Origin: Deltaproteobacteria bacterium GWC2_55_46
Lineage (GTDB): Bacteria; Desulfobacterota; GWC2-55-46
Direction: 5' to 3'
DNA: 64,000 bases
Assembly: GCA_001595385.3 (NCBI GenBank)
Contig: LVEI03000001.1
Coordinates: 2,361,344-2,425,343, forward strand
Below, piece after piece: positions 16,699 through 25,787 of this stretch; positions within the stretch are counted from its first letter, which is position 1, and every line of letters begins with the position of its first letter. A model generated the notes under the pieces. It worked only from the letters and a program-made list of their open reading frames with translations. It was not told where the DNA came from and made no database searches. Both the position numbers and the translations under genes were made by a program.

Positions 16699-17664
16699 AT
16701 GGGACACAAAACGCTGTTGGCAGGCCTGATTCTCGCATTTTCCTTCCTTTTTACCATCCCTGTTTACGCAGAGTACGACATACAGGCGGCGGTTGATGAG
16801 CAGGCGATACAGAATCGCCCCTGGCTAGGGATAACCATTCAGGAGGTAAACGAAGAGGCCGCAAGGTCGATGGGGCTCGCCGAGGCACAGGGTGTCATGG
16901 TCTCGGATGTGGTCAAAGGCGGGCCTGCTGACATGGCCGGGGTACAGATGGGCGATGTTATCGTTGAGCTCAATGGCGAGGACGTAACAGGGGCGGACGA
17001 TTTCATCTCAAGGGTGCGCTCTACGGACGTGGGCTCCACGGTTGCCCTTGAGGTAAACAGGGGCGGCACGACCGAGAATATAAACGTTCAGCTCGCCAAG
17101 ATGCCAGGCGATGCGATGGGCGGCATGACGGGCGGCGGGGGAATGGGTGGCATGATGGGCGACCGCCAGAGTGGCATGGGCGCAATGGGACAGTGCCCGC
17201 CATGCCCCATGATGGGTGGTAAGGGCATGAAGGGCGGCCATGCGAGAGGTGACGGCATGATGGCCCCCATTTTCGGCCACATGTATGGTAAAATGATGAA
17301 GGCGGTAAAGGGGCTCAATCTCAGCGCCGACCAGAGGGCCAGCGCGCGAGAGATACATATGAATTTCAAGAAACAGGCGATAAGGACAGGCGCTGAGATA
17401 AAGATAGCCGGGATAGAGCTCCACGAACTTCTCATGAGTGACCCTGTCAACATGGACAAGGTCAAGGGCAAGATAGGCGAGATACTATCGAAGAAGGCTG
17501 ATCTCATGATGGCCGGTATCAAAAGCGTAGAGGACTTTAAAAAGCTCCTTACCACGGAGCAGAAGGGCAAGCTAAAAGATATGCTTTCGATGGATACCGG
17601 CATGGACGAAGAGATGGGCTCCGCCGGTGAGATGGCGAGCCAGGAAGATATGGAGATGGAGTAG
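16699..17664 (+). CDS. Secreted PDZ domain + Spy/CpxP-like metal-responsive protein
   Basis: 321 residues. A signal peptide ends near VYAE (about residue 25). A PDZ domain (about 45-135) contains RPWLGITIQEV and GVQMGDVIVELNGEDV. Next is a Met/Gly-rich linker (about 140-195) with a CPPCP motif and several His. The C-terminal helical part contains LNLSADQRASAREIH and an LTTEQKGKL box like the LTxxQ motifs of Spy, CpxP and ZraP. A periplasmic chaperone or metal sensor is inferred. A GGAGG RBS lies 7 bp before the ATG. The hairpin AGGCTG...CAGCCT at 17707-17727 lies 43 bp downstream and may end the transcript. Confidence 0.7.
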   Translation: MGHKTLLAGLILAFSFLFTIPVYAEYDIQAAVDEQAIQNRPWLGITIQEVNEEAARSMGLAEAQGVMVSDVVKGGPADMAGVQMGDVIVELNGEDVTGADDFISRVRSTDVGSTVALEVNRGGTTENINVQLAKMPGDAMGGMTGGGGMGGMMGDRQSGMGAMGQCPPCPMMGGKGMKGGHARGDGMMAPIFGHMYGKMMKAVKGLNLSADQRASAREIHMNFKKQAIRTGAEIKIAGIELHELLMSDPVNMDKVKGKIGEILSKKADLMMAGIKSVEDFKKLLTTEQKGKLKDMLSMDTGMDEEMGSAGEMASQEDMEME

Positions 17665-17861
17665 AAGGGCCGAAGGTCTTTGGGCGGTTCTTTCGCTTAC
17701 CAGGTAAGGCTGTTCAAAAAGCAGCCTGTCAGTCCACGAGAAAGGGGTGATGAAGATGACAAGGTACGCTCTCCCCAGGGTTGCCCATTGCAGTGAGGGG
17801 TGCCCAGGATGGTCCCGGGCATGACCCTTAAACTGCCCGCTTCTTTATTCCCCTTTCCATG

Positions 17862-17900
17862 GCAGGTGGCTTAAAAAGGCCCTCTGCGCCGCCGTCGCGG
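17862..17900. repeat. Dispersed palindromic element, left half only
   Basis: The 20 bases GCAGGTGGCTTAAAAAGGCC are identical to the left end of the copy at 12554, and the following GCCGCCGTCGCGG resembles its interior. No right end is found. The surrounding gap 17665-17976 (312 bp) otherwise holds only the hairpin at 17707-17727 and a doubtful 22-codon frame. Confidence 0.6.
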
Positions 17901-17976
17901 TCCCTTCCTATTTTTATCTTCCTCTTTACCTGATTTTTTAATAAAATAGATATATTTCGTAAGAGGGTATTCGTGT

Positions 17977-18390
17977 ATGGGCATTGAGTGGAGCAGGAAC
18001 CTTTCCACAGGGCTTGACTGGCAGGACAGGCATCACAAGGAGCTTTTCAAGCGCATAAACCGCCTGCTTGACGCCATGGCGGTCGGCTACGGAAAGGATG
18101 AGGTGAGGACTATCTTCGATTTTCTCGATGAGTACTTCGTTACCCATTTTGAGGCCGAAGAGCAGGCCATGGATAAATATCATTACCCGGGCATGGTGGC
18201 GCATCTTGCCGAGCATACGGGTTTCATAGACGAGATCGCCCGGCTTAGAAAAGAGTTCGAATCCGGCCCTTCTTCGGCGCTTGTAATAAAGGTCCAGCGC
18301 GAGGTCGTCGACTGGCTTATAAACCACATCGGAGAATTGGATAAGAGCCTCGGCTGTTTCCTTAAGGCTGCCGGGAGTGTTAAAAACTGA
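17977..18390 (+). CDS. Bacteriohemerythrin
   Basis: 137-residue single-domain hemerythrin with the full di-iron ligand set: WQDRHHKELF (His19 or His20), HFEAEE (His57, Glu61), HLAEH (His76, His80) and HIGELD (His117, Asp122). It should bind O2 reversibly in the cytoplasm, for delivery, storage or sensing. It stands alone and converges with an EamA transporter gene six bases downstream. A second hemerythrin-domain protein is encoded at 27205. Confidence 0.9.
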   Translation: MGIEWSRNLSTGLDWQDRHHKELFKRINRLLDAMAVGYGKDEVRTIFDFLDEYFVTHFEAEEQAMDKYHYPGMVAHLAEHTGFIDEIARLRKEFESGPSSALVIKVQREVVDWLINHIGELDKSLGCFLKAAGSVKN

Positions 18391-18396
18391 CAGGCG

Positions 18397-19278
18397 TCAT
18401 GTACGCCCCTTGCCGGACTTGTCGAAGGAAATGGCAAGCACCCCCGCTATAACAAGCCCCATACCCGCTAACTGCACCAAGTCCATCTCTTCCCCCAGGA
18501 TGAGCCAGGCAAGAACGGCTGTAGATACAGGGCCGATGAAGCTTACGAGCGCCGCTTTCGACGCGCCTATCCTTTTTATCCCGAGGGCAAGCGTAAGCAC
18601 GGGGATGAAGGTCGAGACCAATGCCAGCGCGGCGAGCAGGACCCATGCCCCCGGCTCTTCAGGCACGTACCTCCCGCGCCATTGGGCAAGGAAGGCGAAG
18701 GTGGCCGCGGTGGTGCCGTAAGCGGCTATCTTTACGCCTGATACACGCCTTGAGATAACTTCCGTAAGTATGTAACTTAGCGAATAAATTATGGCTGAGA
18801 AAAGGACCAGGCCGGCCCCGATGGCATAGGCCTCTCCTATGCCGCTCGTAACCTTGAGCGCAAGAGCCAGGCCTGCGTATGTAAGCAGGATCGAGACGGT
18901 TTTTTTGCCTGTGATCCGTTCCTTGAAAAATATGGCCGCCAGGATGGTGACTATGGCCGGATATGTGTACAGTATGACGCGTTCAAGGGAGGCGTCTATG
19001 TAGAGAAGCCCCCAGAAATCAGAGAGCGCAGCGGCGTAAAGCCCCAGGAGCCCGCTCAGCACGAGGTAAAGGAAGTCCCTCCAGGAGACCCTGGGCGAGG
19101 GGAACAAGAGTACCGCGCCCCAGAAAAAGGGCATGGCTATGGCGAACCTTAAGGCCAGGAGCGTGACCGGGTCTATTCCGTAGCCGTAGATGAGCTTTGC
19201 GAAGATGCCCTTGGCGGAGAACGCCAGGCTTGAGGCCGCTACGAGGATGTAGCCGGCCAGCAGGTCTTTTCTTTCCAT
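18397..19278 (-). CDS. EamA/DMT-superfamily transporter
   Basis: 293 residues with ten predicted hydrophobic helices in two similar EamA halves. The first ends near YAGLALALKV and the second contains FIGPVSTAVLAWLILGEEM, a typical end-of-domain signature. This is an inner-membrane drug/metabolite transporter, often an amino-acid or metabolite exporter; the substrate is unknown. It is convergent with the hemerythrin gene and divergent from the NlpC/P60 gene (155 bp apart). Confidence 0.85.
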   Translation of the reverse strand: MERKDLLAGYILVAASSLAFSAKGIFAKLIYGYGIDPVTLLALRFAIAMPFFWGAVLLFPSPRVSWRDFLYLVLSGLLGLYAAALSDFWGLLYIDASLERVILYTYPAIVTILAAIFFKERITGKKTVSILLTYAGLALALKVTSGIGEAYAIGAGLVLFSAIIYSLSYILTEVISRRVSGVKIAAYGTTAATFAFLAQWRGRYVPEEPGAWVLLAALALVSTFIPVLTLALGIKRIGASKAALVSFIGPVSTAVLAWLILGEEMDLVQLAGMGLVIAGVLAISFDKSGKGRT

Positions 19279-19433
19279 CGAAACAACAAGGTCTGGACCT
19301 TAAGTCACAGCCTTCCCATTGCCTTTATTATACAGTGTTAATCGGCGGCTATGATAGTAGATTAGAGCCTATTGAGAGTCAAGGGTAAAGAGGAACGCCA
19401 AGCCTGCCGATATTAGTTAAAAAAAAGAAGAAG

Positions 19434-20849
19434 ATGAAACAGGTAAGCGCCGTGAAGTCGTCGGACCGTGAAGTAAAATATCTGAGCCTCGAAGTGCCCA
19501 GGAAGATACTCTTAGCCTTTCTTTTCCTCCTTCTTTTCCTGATACCGGCGCTTTCATACGCCGGTGACGGACTCCGTAAGGCAAATAGCCCTGATTATTG
19601 GATCGGGAAGCTTAAAAACCCGGATAAGCTTGTGCTTACCCCGGAAGAGATAGCTATTTTCAACCGCATTACGATAGAGAACATCGATCAGATGGCGGAG
19701 TTAAGCTCCATGCCAGAGGTCATCTCCGGTGAAAGGGTCTTTGAATGGCTCTGGGATATCCTCGGCTATCCGGCTGCCTTGTACGATTCCGCCGGGCAGA
19801 AGGTCCAGGAGGGCTTCTTCAACGACCTGGCCTGGAACATGTACCTCGACGGCATCGCAAAAGAGATCGAGGTGAGGTTTGGCGTCATAGTCGAGAGGGC
19901 CGACGTAAGGGGCCTTCCAACGGAGGAGTCGCTGCGCACCGGGAGCGGCCGGGGCTTCGATACCTTGCAGTACTCGAGCATATATCCACCTGAGAAGGTC
20001 GCGCTCCTGCATACGAGCAGGGACGGGCGATGGGGCTTTTTCCAGACCAGGGACTTGAGGGGATGGATAAGGATGGACAAGGTGGCCTTCGGTGAAAGGG
20101 ATGACGTGTTGGATGAGCCAGGCGATTTTCTCGTCGTGACCGGAAGCAAGGTCAAGGTCTATGGCGATTACGGGCTTAAAGAGGAGGCCGGGGAGGTCGC
20201 CATGAGCGGCGTGCTCGCGCTCGCCGGGGCAAGGAAGGGTAGATCTCCATGGGCCGTCAAATTCCCTGTGAGGGGGGAGGACGGGGCCCTTGTCTGGACC
20301 GAGGCTTACATATCTCCGAGGGCGGGCGTCCACCGTGGTTATCTTCCCTATACGAGGAGGAACATAATAAGACAGGCCTTCAAGATGCTCGGCGAGGAGT
20401 ACGGCTGGGGAGGAAGGGAAGGGCTCAGGGACTGTTCGCTTTTCATACAGGACCTTTTCGCCACGGTGGGGCTAAGGCTGCCAAGGAACTCAAGGCAGCA
20501 GGGATCAATAGGCGATGTCAGGGCCCATCTTGACGAGTACGGCACGAGAGAAGATATAGCCATGGCTTTGAGGGAGGCGGACCCGGGTGTGACCCTTTTG
20601 ACACTTAACGGCCACGTGATGCTCCATATAGGGATATCCAAGGGGAAGCCCTTTGTAATACACCAGATATTCGCTTACGCCGACAGGGGAGGGGTCAAGC
20701 GCATCGGCAGGGTCGCGGTAACGGGCCTTGAGCTGGGAGGGCGCTCTCCTTTAGGGCCCATGAAAAAAAGGCTCCGGAGCGTAAACCGCGTTACCATACC
20801 CGCACATTACGGCGCGAGGGCTGGTATTGACAAAGAAGAAGTAATCTGA
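19434..20849 (+). CDS. SH3-domain NlpC/P60 peptidoglycan hydrolase
   Basis: 471 residues. A long N-terminus with one hydrophobic segment (about 24-43) acts as signal or anchor. An N-terminal stabilising domain follows (about 50-165), then SH3-like segments (about 180-290, with GWIRMDKVAF), and a C-terminal NlpC/P60 peptidase. The catalytic Cys is C334 in RDCSLFIQDLF, and His lies in LNGHVMLHIGI (393 or 397), with a third polar residue at VIHQ (410). It should cleave peptide stems of peptidoglycan in the periplasm. A promoter for the following small gene overlaps its last codons. Confidence 0.85.
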   Translation: MKQVSAVKSSDREVKYLSLEVPRKILLAFLFLLLFLIPALSYAGDGLRKANSPDYWIGKLKNPDKLVLTPEEIAIFNRITIENIDQMAELSSMPEVISGERVFEWLWDILGYPAALYDSAGQKVQEGFFNDLAWNMYLDGIAKEIEVRFGVIVERADVRGLPTEESLRTGSGRGFDTLQYSSIYPPEKVALLHTSRDGRWGFFQTRDLRGWIRMDKVAFGERDDVLDEPGDFLVVTGSKVKVYGDYGLKEEAGEVAMSGVLALAGARKGRSPWAVKFPVRGEDGALVWTEAYISPRAGVHRGYLPYTRRNIIRQAFKMLGEEYGWGGREGLRDCSLFIQDLFATVGLRLPRNSRQQGSIGDVRAHLDEYGTREDIAMALREADPGVTLLTLNGHVMLHIGISKGKPFVIHQIFAYADRGGVKRIGRVAVTGLELGGRSPLGPMKKRLRSVNRVTIPAHYGARAGIDKEEVI

Positions 20850-20855
20850 TAGAAT
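20827..20855 (+). promoter_or_regulatory. Strong sigma-70 promoter for a small membrane peptide gene
   Basis: TTGACA, 17-bp spacer, TAGAAT. The -35 is perfect and lies inside the last codons of the NlpC/P60 gene. Predicted transcript starts near 20862, giving a leader of about 115 nt before the ATG at 20976. Confidence 0.75.
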
Positions 20856-20975
20856 CAGCACAACTGTCACTCAATAGCCTCCGGGTTTGTCCTTCTGCTC
20901 TAATGCCTCTTTAATAATCAGTACGCGATACTGGGGCGGCAATCAAGGGTATAAACCAAAAAAGGAGGCAGGGCC

Positions 20976-21062
20976 ATGAGGACAGACAAACTGAATGTAG
21001 GGGAGTTCATAGCGTTGCTCGCCGTGATAATCACTATAGCGGCAGGGGTGGCACTATCTTGA
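20976..21062 (+). CDS. 28-aa single-helix membrane peptide
   Basis: ATG 20976 to TGA 21062. The protein begins MRTDKLNVGEF and continues as one hydrophobic helix, IALLAVIITIAAGVAL. It is preceded by AAGGAGG at ideal spacing, by a near-consensus promoter at 20827 and followed by a textbook terminator at 21083, so it is a complete one-gene transcription unit. I do not recognise the family. It lies just upstream of a membrane histidine kinase gene and might be a regulatory peptide for a membrane partner; that is a guess. The rest of the 338-bp gap is its leader and terminator. Confidence 0.7.
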   Translation: MRTDKLNVGEFIALLAVIITIAAGVALS

Positions 21063-21082
21063 CGGGCTGTCAAACTTAGACG

Positions 21083-21119
21083 GGGAAGGATGCTCAAAGG
21101 CTCCTTCCCTCTTTTTTTT
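21083..21119 (+). terminator. Intrinsic terminator of the small peptide gene
   Basis: Perfect 8-bp stem GGGAAGGA / TCCTTCCC with an 11-nt loop, followed by TCTTTTTTTT. Confidence 0.9.
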
Positions 21120-21235
21120 GCCTCAACGCCTTCCTTGACTTCGCCTCTGGTTTATACTATTCTGGCTGTTGTAACCACTCATATTGATTGATTTTTTTGA
21201 GCCGCCCTCAAGCGGCTACCGGTGATGTCCGCGCG

Positions 21236-23494
21236 ATGAACATAGGCAGCAAACTGATACTCTCATTCCTTCTGGCCACGCTGCTGCCGACCGTATTCCT
21301 GGCATTCCTTACCACCAACCTCATAAGCTCAAGCAAAAAAGAAGACGCCCAGGAGACTATCAACAACAACCTGAAGGCCGCATGGATGCAATATTACGCG
21401 CGCGCCTACCAGATGCAGTACGGCATGCTTCAGGCCTCTACCGAGCGCGCCATCAAGGACGCCATCAGGAGAAAGGACTCCAGCCTCCTGAGGGCGCAGA
21501 TAATCGAATGGAAAAGGTACAGGCCCTATGTCGACCTCTGGGCCTTTGTCGACCCAAAAGCCTATACGATAGCCTCCTACAACACCCAGGCTACAGGCTA
21601 CAGGCTCTCATTCAAAGGCCTTGTTGAGAAGTCCATCAGCCTGAAGAGCTCCTTCATCTCTACCGAGATAGTCCCGCGCGATATCCTCACCCTGGAACGC
21701 ATCGACGCCAGGGCGCGGATAGAGTCAGAGACGGGGGTGGCGGAGAGCGCGGTCAAGGACGGGATGATGCTCGTCGTCATAACGCCGGTGATGGACGGCT
21801 CCGGAGCGGTGTTGGGCGCCATCATCACGGGCGACCTCATAAACAACGACTCATTCGTGCCTGATACTCTGGCCGAGTCCATCCCGGGCTCCCTTGTCAC
21901 CATAGCGATGGGGCAGGTCCAGGTGTCGACCAACGTGACGGATAAGAACGGCAGGAGGACCGTAGGCCATCTTATCCCCGGTCAGGTCCTTGGCGAGATA
22001 AACAGGAGCCTTGGCTACAGGGGGGAGACCGAGATAGCTCAGAAGGCTTATGTCGCCGCCTTTGACCCGATAATAAACTACGAGGCCAGGATCATAGGCT
22101 CGCTTTTCGTGGGTGTGCCAAAGGAGAAGTTCGTAGAGCTCCAGTACAGGAACATCAAGGCCGTAACTACAATCGCGCTTCTCGGCTTCTTCATGGCCAC
22201 CGGCGTGGCCTCTTTCCTGACCTATGTCATCACCAGGCCTATACTCTCCCTCAAGAAAAAGGCGCAGATGGTCTCTTCCGGCGACTTGAACGTCAGGATA
22301 GGCTCTGCGACCCAGGGCAAGGACGAGATAGCGGACCTGGCCCGCACTTTCGAGCTGATGCTGCAGAGCCTTCGCGACAAGGAACATAGCATCAAGGCCG
22401 GCCAGGAGAAGGTCGCAACGCAGAAAAAGCTCATCGAGTCGATAATAAACAGCCTGCCGTACTGCCTCTACGTCCTTGAGAGGAGCAAGGCCATAGTGGT
22501 CTGGAACCGGCACGCCTCTGAAGCATGCCCGATATGCAGGTGCGACAGCCCCGGCGAGGACTGCCATAACGAGAACTTCATGGCCCATACCCCTGACGGC
22601 CTCAGGGGAGAGCTGGAAAAGATCGTGGACAGCGTCTTTGAGACCGGGCGCGCGAGAAGCATCGAATACAAGCTCTCGGGCCCGGACGGCGCCGAGATGG
22701 TCATCTTTACCAGCATATTCCCAGTCCTTACCGGCGTACAGGGGCCTGCTGAGTACGTCGTATGGATGTCGGAGGACGTTACCAAGAAAAAGGAGATGGA
22801 GAGCAATATCATATCGAGCGAGAAGCTTGCCGCCGTGGGACAGCTCGCCGCGGGGATAGCGCACGAGGTCAACAACCCCCTTGGCGGGATCCTTAACTGC
22901 CTCTACAACTTCAAGAACTGCAGCCTTACCGACGAGCGCAAGGCCGAGTACCTGGATTTCATGGAGGACGGGATAAGGCGGGTGCAGAAGATAGTAAGGC
23001 AGCTTCTGGAGTTTTCGCAGCAGCACGCCCCTGAGCTTACGCTTACGGACCTGAACGCCATGATACAGGGCATAATCCCGCTCTTCGTCCACTCGGTCAA
23101 GGGCAAGGACGTGAGCCTCGTGGTGAACCTCGGCCAGGGGCTGCCGCCAATACTCGTCGACAAGCACCAGATCGAGCAGATACTCGTGAACCTCATCTTA
23201 AACGCGGTCCAGTCGGTCTCTGGCGCCGGGCGCATAGAGGTGAGCACAAAGTACGAGGGGCGCTGGTTCTGCATACAGGTCGCCGACAACGGCTGCGGCA
23301 TACCCCAGGATAACCTCAAAAGGATTTTCGACCCGTTCTTCACGACCAAGGGCGTCGGCAAGGGCACGGGGTTGGGCCTGTCGGTGAGCCGTGGTATAAT
23401 AGAACGGCATAAGGGCAGGATTGAGGTCGAAAGCCAGCCGGGCAAGGGCAGCACCTTCAAGGTGCTGCTGCCTATAAACCCGGGACAGGCGTAA
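21236..23494 (+). CDS. Membrane sensor histidine kinase (Cache-HAMP-PAS-HisKA)
   Basis: About 752 residues from ATG 21236; an in-frame TTG at 21188 has no RBS. TM1 is about 5-30, then a large periplasmic Cache-like sensor (about 35-305), TM2 about 311-333, HAMP 334-385 and PAS about 398-520. HisKA follows, with the phospho-accepting His543 in GIAHEVNNPLGG, then an HATPase domain with DNGCGIP and GTGLGLSVSRGI. The PAS domain has a compact Cys cluster, CPICRC then Cys seven residues later (431, 434, 436, 443). The NtrC-type regulator gene starts 10 bp downstream and is its obvious partner. The ligand is unknown. Confidence 0.88.
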   Translation: MNIGSKLILSFLLATLLPTVFLAFLTTNLISSSKKEDAQETINNNLKAAWMQYYARAYQMQYGMLQASTERAIKDAIRRKDSSLLRAQIIEWKRYRPYVDLWAFVDPKAYTIASYNTQATGYRLSFKGLVEKSISLKSSFISTEIVPRDILTLERIDARARIESETGVAESAVKDGMMLVVITPVMDGSGAVLGAIITGDLINNDSFVPDTLAESIPGSLVTIAMGQVQVSTNVTDKNGRRTVGHLIPGQVLGEINRSLGYRGETEIAQKAYVAAFDPIINYEARIIGSLFVGVPKEKFVELQYRNIKAVTTIALLGFFMATGVASFLTYVITRPILSLKKKAQMVSSGDLNVRIGSATQGKDEIADLARTFELMLQSLRDKEHSIKAGQEKVATQKKLIESIINSLPYCLYVLERSKAIVVWNRHASEACPICRCDSPGEDCHNENFMAHTPDGLRGELEKIVDSVFETGRARSIEYKLSGPDGAEMVIFTSIFPVLTGVQGPAEYVVWMSEDVTKKKEMESNIISSEKLAAVGQLAAGIAHEVNNPLGGILNCLYNFKNCSLTDERKAEYLDFMEDGIRRVQKIVRQLLEFSQQHAPELTLTDLNAMIQGIIPLFVHSVKGKDVSLVVNLGQGLPPILVDKHQIEQILVNLILNAVQSVSGAGRIEVSTKYEGRWFCIQVADNGCGIPQDNLKRIFDPFFTTKGVGKGTGLGLSVSRGIIERHKGRIEVESQPGKGSTFKVLLPINPGQA

Positions 23495-23504
23495 GGAGGG
23501 GGCT

Positions 23505-24890
23505 TTGGCAAGGGAATCGAGGATACTCATAATAGACGACGAGCCGCTGATGCGCATCTCCATAAGCGACGCCTTGAAAGGGGACGGCTGCCAGGTCTTT
23601 GAGACCGCCTCCGGCAGGGAAGGGATAGCCCTTGCGAAGGACGGCGGCTTCGACATAGTGATAACCGACCTGAGGCTGCCTGACGTGGACGGTATAGAGG
23701 TCCTGAAATCCTGCAAGAGGCTCTCCCCTGATACCTTCGTAATCCTGATAACGGCTTACGGGGCGGTAGAGACGGCGGTAGAGGCCATGAAGTACGGTGC
23801 CTATGATTACATAACAAAGCCGTTCTCCATGGACGAGCTCCTTCTCATGATAAAGAGGATATTGAGGGTCAAGGACCTCGAGCGCGAGAACATCATGCTC
23901 AAGGAGCAGGTGGAGGGCAGGTACAACTTCAGCGGCATAATCGGCGGAAGTGAGAAGATGAACGAGATATTCGAGATGATAAAGGTCATCTCGCAGACCG
24001 ATTCCACCGTGCTTATCCTGGGCGAGAGCGGCACAGGGAAAGAGCTTGTCGCCAACGCCGTCCATACGACGAGTCCCAGGAGGGACGAGCCTTATATAAA
24101 GGTGAGCTGCGCGGCTATCCCAGAGACCCTCCTTGAGGCCGAGCTCTTCGGCTACGAGAAAGGCGCGTACACGGGGGCGGTAAAGCAGAAGAAGGGGAGG
24201 TTCGAGCTCGCGAACAAGGGGACGATCTTCCTGGACGAGATAGGCGAGCTTACTCCCGCGATACAGGTGAAGCTTCTACGTGTCCTCCAGGAGAAGGAGT
24301 TCGACAGGCTCGGCGGGACCGAGACCATAAGCGTGGACGTGAGGATAATCTGCGCAACGCAACGGGACCTTAAAAAAGAGGTGCACAAGGGCACATTCAG
24401 GGAAGACCTCTACTACAGGCTTAACGTGGTCCCGGTCACGCTTCCTCCCCTCAGGGAGAGGAAGGGCGACATAGTGATGCTTGCCAATCACTTCCTGGGC
24501 TACTATTCCAGCCTTTACAAGAAGAACGTCAAGTCGTTTTCCGCTGACGCCCTTGAGCTGCTCCTCAAGCACCCATTCCCTGGGAACGTGAGAGAGCTTG
24601 AGCACGCGGTGGAAAGGGCGGTGGTGATGGGCAAGAGCGATGAGGTCCAGCCCTGGGACTTACCCGACGAGATAAGCGGCGCGAATTTGAGCGACTGCCT
24701 CAAGGCCTTCCATAACGGTAATAGCTACGAGCACCTTACAAAGGCCATGAAGGACTTTGAGAGGCGCTATATCGCGAAGGTGCTCGAAGAGACGAAGGGG
24801 AATAAGACTATGGCGGCCAAGCTCCTGGGGGTGTCAAGGAAGACCCTGTGGGAAAAGTGCAAGCTGCTGGATATGGCAAGTGGAGATTAG
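23505..24890 (+). CDS. NtrC-family sigma-54-dependent response regulator
   Basis: 461 residues in the order receiver, AAA+ and Fis-type HTH. The phospho-acceptor is Asp55 in VITDLRLPD. Walker A is GESGTGKE (about 173-180), and the sigma-54 contact loop is GAYTGA (220-225), a normal variant of GAFTGA. Walker B is IFLDEIGEL. The C-terminal helix-turn-helix is KTMAAKLLGVSRKTLWEK. It activates sigma-54 promoters when phosphorylated by the adjacent kinase. Start is TTG at 23505 with AAGGAGGGG directly upstream. Target genes cannot be read from the window. Confidence 0.93.
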   Translation: MARESRILIIDDEPLMRISISDALKGDGCQVFETASGREGIALAKDGGFDIVITDLRLPDVDGIEVLKSCKRLSPDTFVILITAYGAVETAVEAMKYGAYDYITKPFSMDELLLMIKRILRVKDLERENIMLKEQVEGRYNFSGIIGGSEKMNEIFEMIKVISQTDSTVLILGESGTGKELVANAVHTTSPRRDEPYIKVSCAAIPETLLEAELFGYEKGAYTGAVKQKKGRFELANKGTIFLDEIGELTPAIQVKLLRVLQEKEFDRLGGTETISVDVRIICATQRDLKKEVHKGTFREDLYYRLNVVPVTLPPLRERKGDIVMLANHFLGYYSSLYKKNVKSFSADALELLLKHPFPGNVRELEHAVERAVVMGKSDEVQPWDLPDEISGANLSDCLKAFHNGNSYEHLTKAMKDFERRYIAKVLEETKGNKTMAAKLLGVSRKTLWEKCKLLDMASGD

Positions 24891-24908
24891 CAGTAGCCTT
24901 TAAGGCTT

Positions 24909-25787
24909 TCATGCCTTTGACCTGGCCTTAAATATCCTTTCTATCTTACCGTAATCATTGATTATTTTGATATTGTCGTAAGCGCCTGTGGCCTCTGCCT
25001 CAGCCATTACGTCCTTTGATTGGCCGTAGCCTATCTCGATAGCCAGCCAGCCTCCGGGGGCAAGCCATGCTGGGGCCTCCCGCAATATCCTTCTTATGAA
25101 CCTGAGCCCGTCAGCGCCTCCGGCAAGGGCGCCCCTGGGCTCAAAATCCTTTACCTCCGGGTCGAGCGTTTCTATCTCCATATCCGCTATATAGGGCGGG
25201 TTGGATAAGAGCATCTGAGCCCTGCCTCGAAGCTCCCGTGGCAGCGCGCCAAAGAGGTCTCCTTCGAGGAATACTACCCTCTCAGCGACACCGGCCCTTT
25301 GGGCGTTCTCGCTTGCCACTTTAAGGGCGTTGGCGGAGATATCCGAGGCATAGACGATAGCGCCGGGGATCTCTTTGGCGGTCGAGACCGCAATGCACCC
25401 GCTGCCCGTGCAGAGGTCGATTATAGTAAGGCGCTCTTTTGTCTGCCCTATCGTCTTTATCGCCTCTTCGACCAGTAGCTCTGTCTCAGGCCTCGGTATG
25501 AGGACGTCCCTGGTGACCTTGAGGACGAGCCCCCTGAACTCCGCCTCGCCGAAGATGTACTGCGAAGGCTCCCTGTTGAGCCTTCTTTTTACCGCGTCCC
25601 TGATGGCGTTCTCATCCCTTTCGCCGATTTTTTTCCCAGCGTTAAGCAGCAGCTCGTGCCTTTTCGCGCCAAGGATGTGCATGAGGATGAACTCTGATTC
25701 GCTCCGTGCGTCCGGAACGCCGCCTTTGGACAGCTCATTATACGCCCATATAAGCGCCGTGCCTGTCGTGAGGCCTGTATCTTTCAT
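24909..25787 (-). CDS. prmC: Release factor glutamine methyltransferase PrmC (HemK)
   Basis: About 292 residues. It methylates the GGQ glutamine of release factors RF1/RF2. It has the N-terminal helical domain, then RDVLIPRPETELLVEEAI, the SAM motif IDLCTGSGCIAVS and the catalytic NPPY in LLSNPPYIADME. In many genomes it follows prfA; here prfA is not adjacent. A start at 25799 is possible four codons upstream; the ATG at 25787 has a weak GGGA before it. It converges with the NtrC-family gene. Confidence 0.92.
   Translation of the reverse strand: MKDTGLTTGTALIWAYNELSKGGVPDARSESEFILMHILGAKRHELLLNAGKKIGERDENAIRDAVKRRLNREPSQYIFGEAEFRGLVLKVTRDVLIPRPETELLVEEAIKTIGQTKERLTIIDLCTGSGCIAVSTAKEIPGAIVYASDISANALKVASENAQRAGVAERVVFLEGDLFGALPRELRGRAQMLLSNPPYIADMEIETLDPEVKDFEPRGALAGGADGLRFIRRILREAPAWLAPGGWLAIEIGYGQSKDVMAEAEATGAYDNIKIINDYGKIERIFKARSKA

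Noticed and set aside
17750-17824. A short frame (22-24 codons, MTRYALPRVAHCSEGCPGWSRA) with AAAGGGG upstream
   Set aside because: RBS spacing is fair, but the peptide has no recognisable pattern, no clear promoter or terminator, and lies in a gap with repeat remnants. Not enough to call a gene.
18256-18275. A tRNA T-loop-like string (GAGTTCGAATCCGGCCC)
   Set aside because: It lies inside the hemerythrin coding frame and has no matching acceptor, D or anticodon arms.
21851-23167. A 438-codon open frame opposite the sensor kinase
   Set aside because: Antisense shadow of a gene with a full set of kinase motifs; no motif of its own.
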